The translations under genes were made by a program, and so were the position numbers. 48,410 nt of DNA from a virus. The first letter of the stretch is position 1. Every line of letters starts with the position of its first letter. The notes under the pieces were generated by a model that was given only the letters and a program-made list of their open reading frames with translations, ran no database searches and had not been told where the DNA came from. This document shows, one piece after another, positions 1-7,239 of the stretch. The stretch is from the IMG/VR virus record IMGVR_UViG_3300025086_000047, positions 1-48,410 of that record; one strand, given 5' to 3'.

Positions 1-36
1 CATTGTAAATTGTATTTCCAAATTCTTGTTTTACTT

Positions 37-255
37 TCAATCAATCACCCTCTTTTGTGTCCAGTATTGATAAGTCATCATTGCTGTCTTTAGTAAATTG
101 TAGTTAGTTGCACTTGGATTTTCTTTGAAATGCCTTACTGCCATATCAATACCTTCACTTGATGCTGTTTTACCATTTTCTACTTCTTCTTTCGGTGCGG
201 CTTCGTAAACCGTACCATAGGCTTTTGTTATTATTTCATTTATTTTTTCTTCCAT
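37..255 (-). CDS. Hypothetical small protein, 72 aa
   Basis: I do not recognise this protein. It is 72 residues, acidic and mostly helical in appearance, with no Cys pairs, signal peptide or membrane segment. The ATG is preceded by a strong Shine-Dalgarno (AAAGGAGGAATAAAA before ATG), which supports the start. It is the last gene seen of a leftward set; the upstream gene ends three bases before, so the two are cotranslated or at least cotranscribed. Only 36 bases of unassigned sequence remain to the window edge. Confidence 0.7.
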   Translation of the reverse strand: MEEKINEIITKAYGTVYEAAPKEEVENGKTASSEGIDMAVRHFKENPSATNYNLLKTAMMTYQYWTQKRVID

Positions 256-257
256 TT

Positions 258-485
258 TTATTCCTCCTTTATTATTGGTGGGATGTAGTCTTTGTCATAC
301 AAAACAAATAATTCTGTATGACAATGACTACAAAGTTGGACTAGAATATTATTTTCTATTTCTTCTAGTTCCATTGTTTTAAATTCCATAAACACCATCG
401 TTGATGCTACTAACCCACACTTGTAGCACTTAGGAATTTTTTCTTTACGCTCTTTTACAAAGAACTGCTTTAACCAGTTAAGCAT
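258..485 (-). CDS. Zinc-ribbon protein, 75 aa
   Basis: The protein has one predicted four-cysteine zinc site: CYKCG near residue 19 and CSHCH near residue 52. The spacing between the two CxxC knuckles is typical of a zinc ribbon. The N-terminus is basic and aromatic. No enzymatic domain is recognised; a nucleic-acid or protein adaptor role is inference. It lies in the leftward operon between two small hypothetical genes and is one of several zinc-ribbon mini-proteins on this strand. Confidence 0.7.
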   Translation of the reverse strand: MLNWLKQFFVKERKEKIPKCYKCGLVASTMVFMEFKTMELEEIENNILVQLCSHCHTELFVLYDKDYIPPIIKEE

Positions 486-500
486 TTAATTCACCAAGAA

Positions 501-683
501 TCATATTTGACCCTTGAAGAATTTCTTGTAGGCTTCGATAACTTTTCTCACCCGAAGGTGAGGGTTATCGTCAAGAAACTTATCAAATTCCTTGATTAGT
601 CCTACAAGATATTCCCCATCTTTATTTAAATCTTCTTTCGGTTTAGACCGTGTTTGTCTCTTACTGTTTTTCTTCTGTGTCAT
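501..683 (-). CDS. Hypothetical small protein, 60 aa, basic N-terminus
   Basis: A 60-residue protein with a very basic, likely unstructured first 20 residues (KKNSKRQTRSKPKED) followed by a predicted helical body. I recognise no family. Its ATG overlaps the stop of the upstream gene, the usual sign of translational coupling in this operon. The basic tail would suit nucleic-acid binding, but that is inference. Confidence 0.6.
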   Translation of the reverse strand: MTQKKNSKRQTRSKPKEDLNKDGEYLVGLIKEFDKFLDDNPHLRVRKVIEAYKKFFKGQI

Positions 684-1990
684 TGCTCTCCCTCAAAGGT
701 GTCGTATTGTTTCTTGTTGGTAATCATGATACTGGCTTTCCTTTTAGTGATGTTATCAAACTCACCATCATAACCCAAGTTAGTTAGGTATTCCTTTTGT
801 TTAATTGTAGCAGGTTCACCACTACAAATATTCTTAAGAGTTTTTAGTTGATTAACTGATAACTCATTACCGCTAGCCATTCTTCTTCTAATATCTATTA
901 GGAAAGAAGATTCCCATATTGATATAGGGAAGTTACCGTCAAAGACAGGTAGGCCATAGTAGTCGCACATATTTGTGAACTCACTAACTTCTGCATTATT
1001 GAACATAGACAAGTCATTTAGTAGTTCTCTTTCTTGAGAAAACTTATCACCATTAGAAATCTTAAGTTCGGCTTGGCGTACTTTTTCTCTTTCTTGACGC
1101 TCGACTTCCTGTTGTCTTTGTAACTTTAGTCTCTCAGCCCTTTGTTTTTCCCATTCTAAATCTCTAAGTCGTTGTCGCTCTTGTCTTTCTAAACGCTCTT
1201 GTTCTTGTCTTTCCATTCTTTCATGTTGTTTTTTAGTTGCCTTATCGAGTCTAGCATCTTCGGCTTCTACTCTTGCTTTATGCTCGACATCGTACATTAC
1301 ACTAAAGTAATTTAAGTCTGCCCACAATTTATCATTAGGATATCCTCTAGTTGTTGATTGATTCTTAGAGTTATGTGGGTGATTCCATCGCCATACGATA
1401 GATGACATTTGATAGTTCTCTTCACCAAGTTTACCACTACCACGCTTTAGCATGCGACTTCTAATCTTATATTTTTTATCATCAAAACACCAATATTGGT
1501 TTTTAGACTTAACATTGATTCTCAAATCAGCCTCTTTGATTTTATCAAACATTTGAGTGAAGTGTTCACCATTAGTATGCCACCATGCTGTTTGAATCAT
1601 AGATTGCGTTCTTTCATTAATCCACTGTTGAATCATTTCATCAGTAATCTCCGACTCTTTGAGTCCGGTTCTCTCTTTGATTTCTCTAAGAATAAGATAT
1701 GAACCGATATGTTCACTACCAACACATTCTTCATTGCCGTTTTCCGTATTCAATATCTTGAAGTGATAGACAACTCTATGCCCACAAAGACACTTACCCG
1801 CATGTTCATTCACCCATGATGGTCTTTCATTGGAATTACCACTCCACCAAACATCTCCGGTAGCAATCCATTCAAGTTTTGCTTCTTCATAGTTGTCTGC
1901 GTTAGATAGTTCTACCATATTTGCGATAAGTTTCTTATCCCAATGTCCGTCACCTAAACTTCTTTTTGCTCTAATTATTTCTGTTTCCAT
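680..1990 (-). CDS. Large Cys-motif/coiled-coil protein of unknown function
   Basis: I chose the ATG at 1990 (METEII), because GGAGGAATAAAA lies directly before it; the reading frame opens six codons earlier, over that ribosome site. The 436-residue protein has three parts. The N-terminal part carries the CLCGHRVVYHF stretch and a later NGNEECVGSEHIGSYL stretch, a likely metal site. The middle, about residues 235-310, is a long charged Glu/Arg/Gln coiled coil. The C-terminal part (ATIKQKEYLTNLGYDG...TKRKAS) is a short helical module seen in many viral proteins. A DNA-associated adaptor role is inference. The gene overlaps the small membrane-protein gene upstream. Confidence 0.72.
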   Translation of the reverse strand: METEIIRAKRSLGDGHWDKKLIANMVELSNADNYEEAKLEWIATGDVWWSGNSNERPSWVNEHAGKCLCGHRVVYHFKILNTENGNEECVGSEHIGSYLILREIKERTGLKESEITDEMIQQWINERTQSMIQTAWWHTNGEHFTQMFDKIKEADLRINVKSKNQYWCFDDKKYKIRSRMLKRGSGKLGEENYQMSSIVWRWNHPHNSKNQSTTRGYPNDKLWADLNYFSVMYDVEHKARVEAEDARLDKATKKQHERMERQEQERLERQERQRLRDLEWEKQRAERLKLQRQQEVERQEREKVRQAELKISNGDKFSQERELLNDLSMFNNAEVSEFTNMCDYYGLPVFDGNFPISIWESSFLIDIRRRMASGNELSVNQLKTLKNICSGEPATIKQKEYLTNLGYDGEFDNITKRKASIMITNKKQYDTFEGEQ

Positions 1991-2111
1991 TTTTATTCCT
2001 CCATTCATATATTTTTATTATTGATGTGACGATTAAGCCGAAGATTACAAATAATGTTAAATTAATAAAAGGTAACATATAGTAAAATTCAGGACTTAAT
2101 CTATCACTCAT
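1971..2111 (-). CDS. Small single-span membrane protein, 46 aa
   Basis: This short ORF lies between two annotated genes. It encodes 46 residues beginning MSDRLSPEFYYML. Residues about 11-33 form one hydrophobic segment (PFINLTLFVIFGLIVTSII), followed by a basic, polar tail, so the predicted topology is N-out, C-in. The ATG follows the helicase stop directly (TGAATG), which argues for coupled translation. Its 3' end overlaps the next gene's start by 20 bases. Holin-like or membrane-anchor roles are possible but not shown. Confidence 0.6.
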   Translation of the reverse strand: MSDRLSPEFYYMLPFINLTLFVIFGLIVTSIIKIYEWRNKNGNRNN

Positions 2112-3545
2112 TCAGTTCTTTGGTCTTGGCCCACAATAATATAAGTTTTGCTTAGCCCTTGTTATAGCAACATAACAAATGTTTCTTTCTTCTTGCATAT
2201 TAGATGCTTTTGGATGTGGCATTCTTTCTGTTGCTAGGATGAATACATTATCAGCCTCAAGACCTTTAGCCTTGTGAACAGTTGATAATTTAATATCACC
2301 TCTTGTTTTACTGTTAAACAGTTTCTCGATTTCTGTTATGATACCGCCGACATGGTTAGCCTTTGTAGCGAATATCTTTACACATTCATACTTATCACTA
2401 AGTGTGTTTGCTTGGTTTTGCTTCTCAGCCGCAACCAGTTTGTTGTATTCTGTGTGGTAGTTCATGTTGAGTAATTCAACAAAGTCTTCGGATGACATAC
2501 CACTATTCTTGGTTATTTTATTTACATAGTTCACTAAACCTTTATGCATGTCACGACCTAGAATATATGCTGACTTACCTTGTGTGATTAAATCATAGAA
2601 AGCACCGACTAGTGGTGCATTATATCTGCACAAAACCATGTCACCCTTCTGTGGGTTTAGATATGCATTAACATGAACATTACCTGTTTCAGCAGTTTCT
2701 AAACAATTGAAGTCTTTGACATATCTGTTTGCTTCTGCAACTACTAACTTAGGACATCTCCATGTTAGAGTCAAACCAAACTCTTTGACAATTTTACCTC
2801 TTAATTCTAATTGTTTCTTGAAGATACCAATACTTCCGCTATCTGCTCCTCGGAAGCCATAGATTGCTTGATTTTTATCTCCAACAATAATACATCTGCC
2901 GATTTGTGTGCAAGCCAAAACTAGTTGTCTTTGCATCTCATTGAAGTCTTGTGCTTCATCTACGAATAGAATGTCATATTGTGGTAGTGGATAGTTGTTG
3001 ACTAGTGGTAGCCAAATCATATCATCAAAGTCAATTTCATAGGTGTTTGATTTACACTCATCGAGTATTTGACAAACTGCTTGAACGCCCATAACTTCTT
3101 CATTATCATTACTGAACTGAATGTTATATTCGTCAATCAACTTGTAGATTTCTTTCTCATTGGTACAATCAATCATTGAACCTTTTACCAAACTGATTAG
3201 TTTGATAAGTGGTTGTGCTTGATAATCACGACCAAAGATTTCATCAATGATGTTCTTTACTTTCCACTTGTTCATTTTGATTTTACCGACACTATCTCTA
3301 ACTGCTTTCATGCCTAATGCGTGAAATGTCTTTGCTTCTACACCTTCGGGTAGCCTTTCATTTAGTTCGGTTTGAATAGATTTGTTAAAGCATAGGAATC
3401 CTTTCCTAGCCTCGTTTGCTCTATTTGCACCTTCTACGATTGTGAAAGTCTTACCTGTTCCTGCACCGGCATTGACTATTACATCATTGGTTGTGTTCGT
3501 TATTTCGTTCCATATTTTATCTTGTTCTTCTGTTCCTTTTATCAT
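2112..3545 (-). CDS. UvrD/PcrA-like superfamily 1 DNA helicase
   Basis: This is an ATP-dependent DNA helicase of superfamily 1A, expected to unwind DNA 3'-5' in replication or repair. The motifs are in order: Walker A GAGTGKT near residue 28, motif II DEAQD near residue 196, motif III GDKNQAIYGFRG, motif IV TWRCP, motif V STVHKAKGLEAD and motif VI CYVAITRAK near the C-terminus. At 477 aa it is shorter than cellular UvrD (about 700 aa), as expected for a compact viral form with small 1B/2B subdomains. GGTGA precedes the ATG. A structured leader (3582-3684) lies just upstream and may regulate it. Confidence 0.92.
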   Translation of the reverse strand: MIKGTEEQDKIWNEITNTTNDVIVNAGAGTGKTFTIVEGANRANEARKGFLCFNKSIQTELNERLPEGVEAKTFHALGMKAVRDSVGKIKMNKWKVKNIIDEIFGRDYQAQPLIKLISLVKGSMIDCTNEKEIYKLIDEYNIQFSNDNEEVMGVQAVCQILDECKSNTYEIDFDDMIWLPLVNNYPLPQYDILFVDEAQDFNEMQRQLVLACTQIGRCIIVGDKNQAIYGFRGADSGSIGIFKKQLELRGKIVKEFGLTLTWRCPKLVVAEANRYVKDFNCLETAETGNVHVNAYLNPQKGDMVLCRYNAPLVGAFYDLITQGKSAYILGRDMHKGLVNYVNKITKNSGMSSEDFVELLNMNYHTEYNKLVAAEKQNQANTLSDKYECVKIFATKANHVGGIITEIEKLFNSKTRGDIKLSTVHKAKGLEADNVFILATERMPHPKASNMQEERNICYVAITRAKQNLYYCGPRPKN

Positions 3546-3581
3546 TATTATTCACCATTTTTATTTCGGGGAAAGTGAGGT

Positions 3582-3684
3582 GGTTGATTGAATTGAGTAA
3601 CGCATGTTCCCCCCGAAACATGGTAAAATTATCTAGGAATGATAATACTTCTTTGTTGCCACTTTACTTACAATTCAATCAACC
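3582..3684 (-). ncRNA. Structured leader element before helicase gene
   Basis: An inverted repeat of 14 bases (3582-3595 with 3671-3684) extends by AGTAA/TTACT (3596-3600 with 3664-3668), with a 2-base bulge, giving about 19 base pairs. Inside lie two separate hairpins: CATGTT/AACATG (3603-3608, 3617-3622) and ATTATC/GATAAT (3628-3633, 3641-3646). The whole folds as a three-way junction. It sits in the presumed 5' leader of the helicase gene. Whether it is a cis-regulator or an independent RNA is unknown. Confidence 0.6.
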
Positions 3685-3739
3685 GTGAAACTATAACAAA
3701 AGTTAGTGAAACTAACTAGTGTTGTAGTCGAGGGGTGGA

Positions 3740-3780
3740 TGGTCATTTGACCAATACTAGGGGGCAGGGGGGGTATATAA
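3740..3780 (-). promoter_or_regulatory. Promoter and operator for helicase leader
   Basis: Read on the minus strand, TTTATATAC (around 3772-3780) is a good archaeal TATA box. About 20-30 bases downstream lies a palindrome, TGGTCA-TT-TGACCA (3740-3753), placed where transcription should start, as expected for a repressor operator. A second dyad, AGTTAGT-gaa-ACTAACT, lies near 3703-3719. The AAAGTTAGTGAA word is repeated directly near 3699 and 3818. Confidence 0.5.
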
Positions 3781-3830
3781 AGACCCCTCACCGTCGCCCG
3801 ACCCCTCTCCGACAACGAAAGTTAGTGAAT

Positions 3831-4301
3831 TTACTCTTCTTCAAGAGGCATTATTCCCTCTAGCGTTCCATCCCACTGTCCTAAACGATATTCTTTTTTG
3901 AGCCTAGTAATTAGCCTCTTTTTATTGGCTATTGCATACTCTTTACTTGTTTTGTAGAACCCACCGCCGGATTTCTTATGTCTAGGAGTGATGCATATGA
4001 TTATTGGGTCATGCTCCATGTATTGCATACAGGCCTCATACATTTTCTTACCTAGTCTCTCTACATTTACCCTCACCTTAGCAGGAAGGTCACTCTTGTT
4101 ACCCTTATGGAACGGAGTTCCTTCCTTATCCCTCAAGAGAGCCTTTAGGGATTTTAGCACCCCCACTCTAGCCCTTTCATCGTTATTTCCAACCTCAAGA
4201 TTCAACCTCAAGATTTGAATTAGCCCATCGGACAATTCTGCACCCGATTCTAAATATTCTTCTACATCCAGTTTGACATTTTGCCACTTATCTTCTTCCA
4301 T
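3831..4301 (-). CDS. Member A of a three-gene paralogous family, 156 aa
   Basis: A 156-residue protein of unknown function. It shares a layout with the genes at 6507 and 7262: a middle block (KALL....GTPFHKGNKSDLPAKV) and a C-terminal block (KSGGGFYKTSKEYA ... QWDGTLEGIMP). It is the most diverged of the three. The gene seems leaderless: CTTTATATATAA lies about 24 bases before the ATG and no ribosome site is present. Conserved G-G-G-x-[FL] and W-[DN]-G-x-L residues suggest one folded domain. I do not assign a function. Confidence 0.7.
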   Translation of the reverse strand: MEEDKWQNVKLDVEEYLESGAELSDGLIQILRLNLEVGNNDERARVGVLKSLKALLRDKEGTPFHKGNKSDLPAKVRVNVERLGKKMYEACMQYMEHDPIIICITPRHKKSGGGFYKTSKEYAIANKKRLITRLKKEYRLGQWDGTLEGIMPLEEE

Positions 4302-4905
4302 TAGTTTACTTACTGTTCAAATTATATATAAAGGAGGCTTTATCTGAATAAGGCAAAAATAATTCTATCGTTTAACTTGTGCAAATAAACACTCAAACAG
4401 TTAAAATACAATCATATCAATTTTCATTCACCAAACATTAGTCTCATCCCGAATCTCACATTAATCTCAAGGCTAAACGGGCAACTGCTCTAATATTCTC
4501 AAAGTCTCACCAGTCTCACCCTAGTATAGAAGTGGAGAATTTGGGTATATTTTCTGTGTGTAAATTATGTATGAAGAAATGGGATAGATAATTAGAGGAG
4601 GGGAGAGGGGAAAGGGAGGGGTAGTGAGAATAATGAGAATAATGAGAATAATATATATATATATAATATCTTAACACATAATTAGATTATCTATCAAGAA
4701 ACTTTGTCTCACTTTCAGTCTCACCCCTAAAAATTTTGTGAGACACTCAAAAACTTCTATATTATATGGTATAGGATATGGATATAGATATGACTATAGA
4801 TTATTCTCTATACATTCAATTGAAAGAGACTGTAAGGAAGGGTAGGAAATTTTGGTAGTGACAAGTTAGTTACAAATGAGAGCCTATGCTTATATATTGA
4901 CTAGG
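4302..4905. other. Non-coding block with iterons, G-rich tract and AT run (origin-like)
   Basis: This 600-base stretch holds no convincing gene. GTCTCAC-type repeats lie at 4441, 4453, 4464 (variants), 4504, 4513, 4706 and 4718, with an inverted GTGAGAC at 4738. A purine run at 4595-4621 contains four G-runs (GGGG, GGGG, GGG, GGGG) separated by 1-3 bases. Three GAGAATAAT units (4625-4651) pass into an AT dinucleotide run to about 4672. Iterons beside an easily melted AT run are the usual structure of a replication origin, so I infer one here. Confidence 0.45.
4625..4676. repeat. GAGAATAAT tandem repeat and AT dinucleotide run
   Basis: Three near-perfect copies of the 9-base unit GAGAATAAT are followed by about ten AT dinucleotides ending in TAATATC. 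It is the most AT-rich short stretch of the leftward region and a candidate duplex-unwinding element. Confidence 0.75.
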
Positions 4906-4927
4906 TTACTTTGGAACCTTGAGTCGA

Positions 4928-4975
4928 GCCACAAAAAAAAAATAAGGGCGAGAAGAATGGAAGCAATGGCCTAAA
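4928..4975 (-). terminator. T-tract terminator after zinc-ribbon gene
   Basis: On the minus strand a small hairpin (AATGG/CCATT arms near 4959-4978) is followed by a run of about ten T residues (the A-run at 4932-4941 on the plus strand). Archaeal terminators are T-tracts, so this probably ends the two-gene transcript of the genes at 5131-5838 and 5027-5131. Confidence 0.45.
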
Positions 4976-5026
4976 CCATTAACTTCACATTCTCCTCTAA
5001 GCATAATCAACGAAAGTTGTTGAATA

Positions 5027-5131
5027 TTATTCTGTGTAGTCTTTTTGTGACTTACACTCGAAACATTGCTCGTATTTTTTGCTGATGACCTTTTGACAGT
5101 CAATGCAACGATTAGGTAATTTACTAATCAT
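5027..5131 (-). CDS. Zinc-ribbon mini-protein, 34 aa
   Basis: This short ORF encodes MISKLPNRCIDCQKVISKKY followed by EQCFECKSQKDYTE. Two CxxC pairs 12 residues apart make a compact zinc ribbon. The start overlaps the stop of the upstream gene (TAATG), so translation should be coupled. A longer reading frame in another phase across this stretch (from 5103) lacks such features and is a shadow. Confidence 0.7.
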   Translation of the reverse strand: MISKLPNRCIDCQKVISKKYEQCFECKSQKDYTE

Positions 5132-5838
5132 TAGTTTCTAGCCTCCCTAGTCATCTTGATGATGTCGGGTGAACACTTACTTTCGTTTTGTGTCATTGCT
5201 TTGAAATTACAATCAATATCAACATCATTAACATCATAGCCAAACTTTTTGAGTTTGAGTACCGATTCAAATATGCGTTGTATATCGCCAACTACTTCTA
5301 GTGGTGATTCGACTAATGTTTCTTTAATTACATCCTCTCTTTGGATTTTATCAGTTTGCCAAGAAGTCTTTATTTCTAATTGTAGACTCCTATGGAATTG
5401 ATAGAAACTTGCTTCAACATATAGAAACTCACCATCAATGTTGAGACTATGCTTGCCACTAAAGTATTCTCCTTCATAATCTTCAAGTTCGATAAAATTA
5501 CCTTCTACTCTACGCCATTCTTTTCTAGTCTTTAGAATTTCAGTTCTTTCTACTTCTGCGGTTTGTTCGGACACTTCATTCATCCTATCTCTTGCTTCAT
5601 AGGCTACATAATTTCTAGTTGTTGTAAAAATTGGTTCACCGTTTAGTAAGACTTCATATTCGGAAGATTCCTTTGTAACTTCATTGAAGCCATATACGGG
5701 CTTAGTACCGTATCTGCTTCTAAGAGTTATACCACGCTTTTGTAGTTCGTGGGCAAATCTACTCTTTTGGTCTTTGTTCATTTCATCATCATGCTTATAA
5801 TTTATTTCTATTGTTCTTTCGTATTCAATATTGGACAT
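5131..5838 (-). CDS. Hypothetical protein, 235 aa
   Basis: No family is recognised. The protein is soluble, rich in Glu, Arg and aromatic residues, with no Cys motif in the body and no membrane segment. The start is well supported: GGAGGTAATAAT precedes the ATG, and TTAATATAC about 40-45 bases upstream is a TATA box next to palindrome copy 1. It heads a two-gene unit with the 34-aa zinc ribbon. Confidence 0.75.
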   Translation of the reverse strand: MSNIEYERTIEINYKHDDEMNKDQKSRFAHELQKRGITLRSRYGTKPVYGFNEVTKESSEYEVLLNGEPIFTTTRNYVAYEARDRMNEVSEQTAEVERTEILKTRKEWRRVEGNFIELEDYEGEYFSGKHSLNIDGEFLYVEASFYQFHRSLQLEIKTSWQTDKIQREDVIKETLVESPLEVVGDIQRIFESVLKLKKFGYDVNDVDIDCNFKAMTQNESKCSPDIIKMTREARN

Positions 5839-5888
5839 ATTATTACCTCCATTAGTAATTAGTTATTCTAGTATATTAACAGGATTTC

Positions 5889-5915
5889 CAAAGTAAACCA
5901 TATGGTACTGCTTTG
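5889..5915. promoter_or_regulatory. Promoter palindrome copy 1
   Basis: Arms CAAAGTA and TGCTTTG flank the 10-base palindrome ACCATATGGT (5897-5906). The TATA box of the leftward gene starting at 5838 lies just beyond it (TTAATATAC near 5871-5880). Five related copies follow to the right. Probably a binding site for a shared transcription factor. Confidence 0.7.
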
Positions 5916-5930
5916 TCTACGGAGTGTACC

Positions 5931-6101
5931 TCAAAAAATAAAAAATTGAGAAACTCCGGCTACTCGTTCAAATCCAGTGAATGCGTGATGCTTGAATCGA
6001 GGGGAGTGATTGAAGGACAACTAGTATTCTTCATTTTGCACCCTGTCATGCATATCCGACCGTCTTATATTTACATTTGACTTTCGCCTTTGTTTCTCAA
6101 T
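5931..6101 (-). terminator. T-tract plus long inverted repeat
   Basis: ATTGAGAAAC (5945-5954) and GTTTCTCAAT (6092-6101) form a perfect 10-base inverted repeat enclosing about 137 bases. On the minus strand it is followed by TTTTTTATTTTTTGAGG, a T-tract terminator. This would end the transcript starting near 6297. Confidence 0.5.
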
Positions 6102-6223
6102 AGTGTTATGGCCACTAATAACCATTGGAATGTGTGCAGATTAAGAGGTCGTCACCTCATGCGTAAATCATGACACTTACGATATGCCGAACACCGTATC
6201 ACAACGATGCAACTTTAGAAAAG
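5955..6223. other. Structured intergenic region without a convincing gene
   Basis: No open frame of normal length exists here on either strand; only ORFs below about 35 codons without ribosome sites are present. A hairpin GAGGT-cgtc-ACCTC lies at 6145-6158. Because a promoter (near 6320) and a terminator (near 5931) bracket this stretch on the minus strand, it probably gives a short RNA, coding for at most the mini-protein at 6224-6298. Confidence 0.4.
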
Positions 6224-6298
6224 TTAGGTATCATGCATAACCCACTCAACATATTCGCAGTTATCCGAACCACCCGAAGGTGTGCCTTTAGTCTGCAT
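6224..6298 (-). CDS. Possible leaderless 24-aa peptide
   Basis: The ORF encodes MQTKGTPSGGSDNCEYVEWV then MHDT. It is very short, but the ATG is about 22 bases downstream of a clear TATA box (TATATA at 6318-6323), the same spacing as other leaderless genes here. The transcript may instead be a non-coding RNA. No family is recognised. Confidence 0.35.
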   Translation of the reverse strand: MQTKGTPSGGSDNCEYVEWVMHDT

Positions 6299-6334
6299 TA
6301 CTAATATACGACTGTGGTATATAATCGAGGTTCC

Positions 6335-6361
6335 CAAAGCACACCATATGGTACTGCTTTG
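6335..6361. promoter_or_regulatory. Promoter palindrome copy 2 with TATA box
   Basis: The most perfect copy: CAAAGCA, one base, ACCATATGGT (6343-6352), two bases, TGCTTTG. On the minus strand TTATATACC follows after about 12 bases (6318-6323). It drives leftward transcription into 6298 and below. Confidence 0.72.
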
Positions 6362-6377
6362 TCTATGAAATGTACCC

Positions 6378-6468
6378 CGAAAAAACAAAAAAAACATAAC
6401 CACCCACCGAATTTAACAAAGGGAGCAATAGTTCAACTTGCTATATGTTTTCATTCGGTGGGCGTTAT
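6378..6468 (-). terminator. Long-stem hairpin and T-tract after paralog B
   Basis: CCCACCGAAT (6403-6412) pairs with ATTCGGTGGG (6453-6462); the stem extends through ATAAC/GTTAT (6395-6399, 6464-6468) after a small bulge. An inner hairpin AGCAA/TTGCT lies at 6424-6442. On the minus strand the stem is followed by TTTTTTTTGTTTTTT, so it most likely terminates the transcript of the gene at 6507-6974. Confidence 0.6.
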
Positions 6469-6485
6469 TAGTGAATTGTGGCAAC

Positions 6486-6495
6486 AAGGGGTTGA
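6486..6495. repeat. 3'-side member of paired repeat around paralog B
   Basis: AAGGGGTTGA here is the reverse complement of TCAACCCCTT at 7005-7014, in the 5' leader of the same gene. Both sit in a wider similar context (GGCAACA / TTGCTTC). See the matching entry. Confidence 0.55.
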
Positions 6496-6506
6496 GTGCG
6501 TTATGA

Positions 6507-6974
6507 TTATTCCTCTACAGTCACCTCAACTGTAGGTAGGCCGGCTAAAGTGCCATCCCATGACTTAGCGTTGTATTGTTGTCTTAGTTTGCCGTAAGTC
6601 ATGTTTGCCATCATTGTTGCATATTCCTCAGCGTTAGCGAAAAGGCCACCGCCGGATTTACCATGTTTGGTCAAGACTCTTGATATGTTGCCGGTATTGT
6701 AGAAGATAGTTGAAGCCTCAACTATTTCTGCCTTGATAGAAGCCATTGCTTCTTGTACTTCAAGAGGTAGGTTTGACCTGTTCACAGTAAAAGGACTGTT
6801 AGGGATAGTTTTGCATAAAGCACGAATACTTGCCCAAAAGTTTTGGGCTTGTGATTCATCCTTACACTTGACAACCATATCCAACATAGACGATAGTGCT
6901 ACATTTTCAATTTTGTCTGTTTTCATTGTTGCTTGCATTTGTTTTGCTCTACTTTGTATTTTCTTTATTTCCAT
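6507..6974 (-). CDS. Member B of a three-gene paralogous family, about 155 aa
   Basis: I chose the ATG at 6974 (MEIKKIQSR), because GGTGAGAA lies just before it; the frame opens three codons earlier at a GTG inside that ribosome site. The protein is close to the gene at 7262: both have WASIRALCKT[IL]PNSP, a following [AN]LPxxVQ-like stretch, and a C-terminal S-GG-x-F/E-x-A-E-Y ... W-[DN]-G-x-L block. Function is unknown. The shared blocks are also recognisable in the gene at 3831. Promoter palindrome copy 3 and a TATA box (GATATACC) lie upstream. Confidence 0.75.
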   Translation of the reverse strand: MEIKKIQSRAKQMQATMKTDKIENVALSSMLDMVVKCKDESQAQNFWASIRALCKTIPNSPFTVNRSNLPLEVQEAMASIKAEIVEASTIFYNTGNISRVLTKHGKSGGGLFANAEEYATMMANMTYGKLRQQYNAKSWDGTLAGLPTVEVTVEE

Positions 6975-7004
6975 ATTTCTCACCTATTGTGTGTTTAACA
7001 TACT

Positions 7005-7014
7005 TCAACCCCTT
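7005..7014. repeat. 5'-side member of paired repeat around paralog B
   Basis: TCAACCCCTT is inverted relative to 6486-6495. It also forms a local hairpin (CTTCAA-CCCC-TTGAAG, 7003-7018). It lies in the presumed 5' untranslated leader of the gene at 6507-6974. Confidence 0.55.
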
Positions 7015-7039
7015 GAAGCAATAATAGATGTAGCGATGG

Positions 7040-7083
7040 TATATCAATGGGGTTCCCAAAGCACACCATATGGTTTTACTTTG
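7040..7083. promoter_or_regulatory. Promoter palindrome copy 3 with TATA box
   Basis: CAAAGCA (7057-7063), ACCATATGGT (7065-7074) and TACTTTG (7077-7083) repeat the shared operator; the right arm has one mismatch. On the minus strand GATATACC (about 7038-7045) follows, placing transcription start near 7015-7020, upstream of the gene starting at 6974. Confidence 0.7.
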
Positions 7084-7112
7084 TGGTGAATGTAATGAAC
7101 AAACCTCGTTTT

Positions 7113-7209
7113 GAAAAAAAAGTGGCATAGACATCCGAGCAAGCAAGTTTTTTAATTCTCATAAGTAACACTAATTTCCTGTGTTGTATGAGTTTCACTT
7201 GCTCGGATG
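7113..7209 (-). terminator. Nested long-stem structure and T-tract
   Basis: CATCCGAGCAAG (7132-7143) and CTTGCTCGGATG (7198-7209) form a perfect 12-base-pair stem. Inside, CTCATA/TATGAG (7158-7163, 7187-7192) and AACAC/GTGTT (7167-7171, 7181-7185) form a second stem. On the minus strand an eight-T run follows (7114-7121). It probably ends the transcript of the gene at 7262-7765, but is larger than a simple terminator needs to be. Confidence 0.6.
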
Positions 7210-7239
7210 CTAATTTAATTGAGTGTAATAGTGGCAACA

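Noticed and set aside
4620-4676. CRISPR-like array
   Set aside because: The 9-base units are contiguous and lack spacers.
4906-5103. 65-codon minus-strand frame
   Set aside because: It starts at TTG without ribosome site and overlaps the better supported 34-aa zinc-ribbon ORF (5027-5131) and a T-tract terminator.
5950-6000. tRNA-like T-loop (GTTCAAATCC)
   Set aside because: The stem has a mismatch and no acceptor, D or anticodon arms can be found around it.
6314-6535. 73-codon plus-strand frame
   Set aside because: It covers palindrome copy 2, a terminator hairpin and the 3' end of the opposite gene; composition is not protein-like.
6949-7146. 65-codon minus-strand frame
   Set aside because: It runs through promoter palindrome copy 3 and the T-tract and has no ribosome site.
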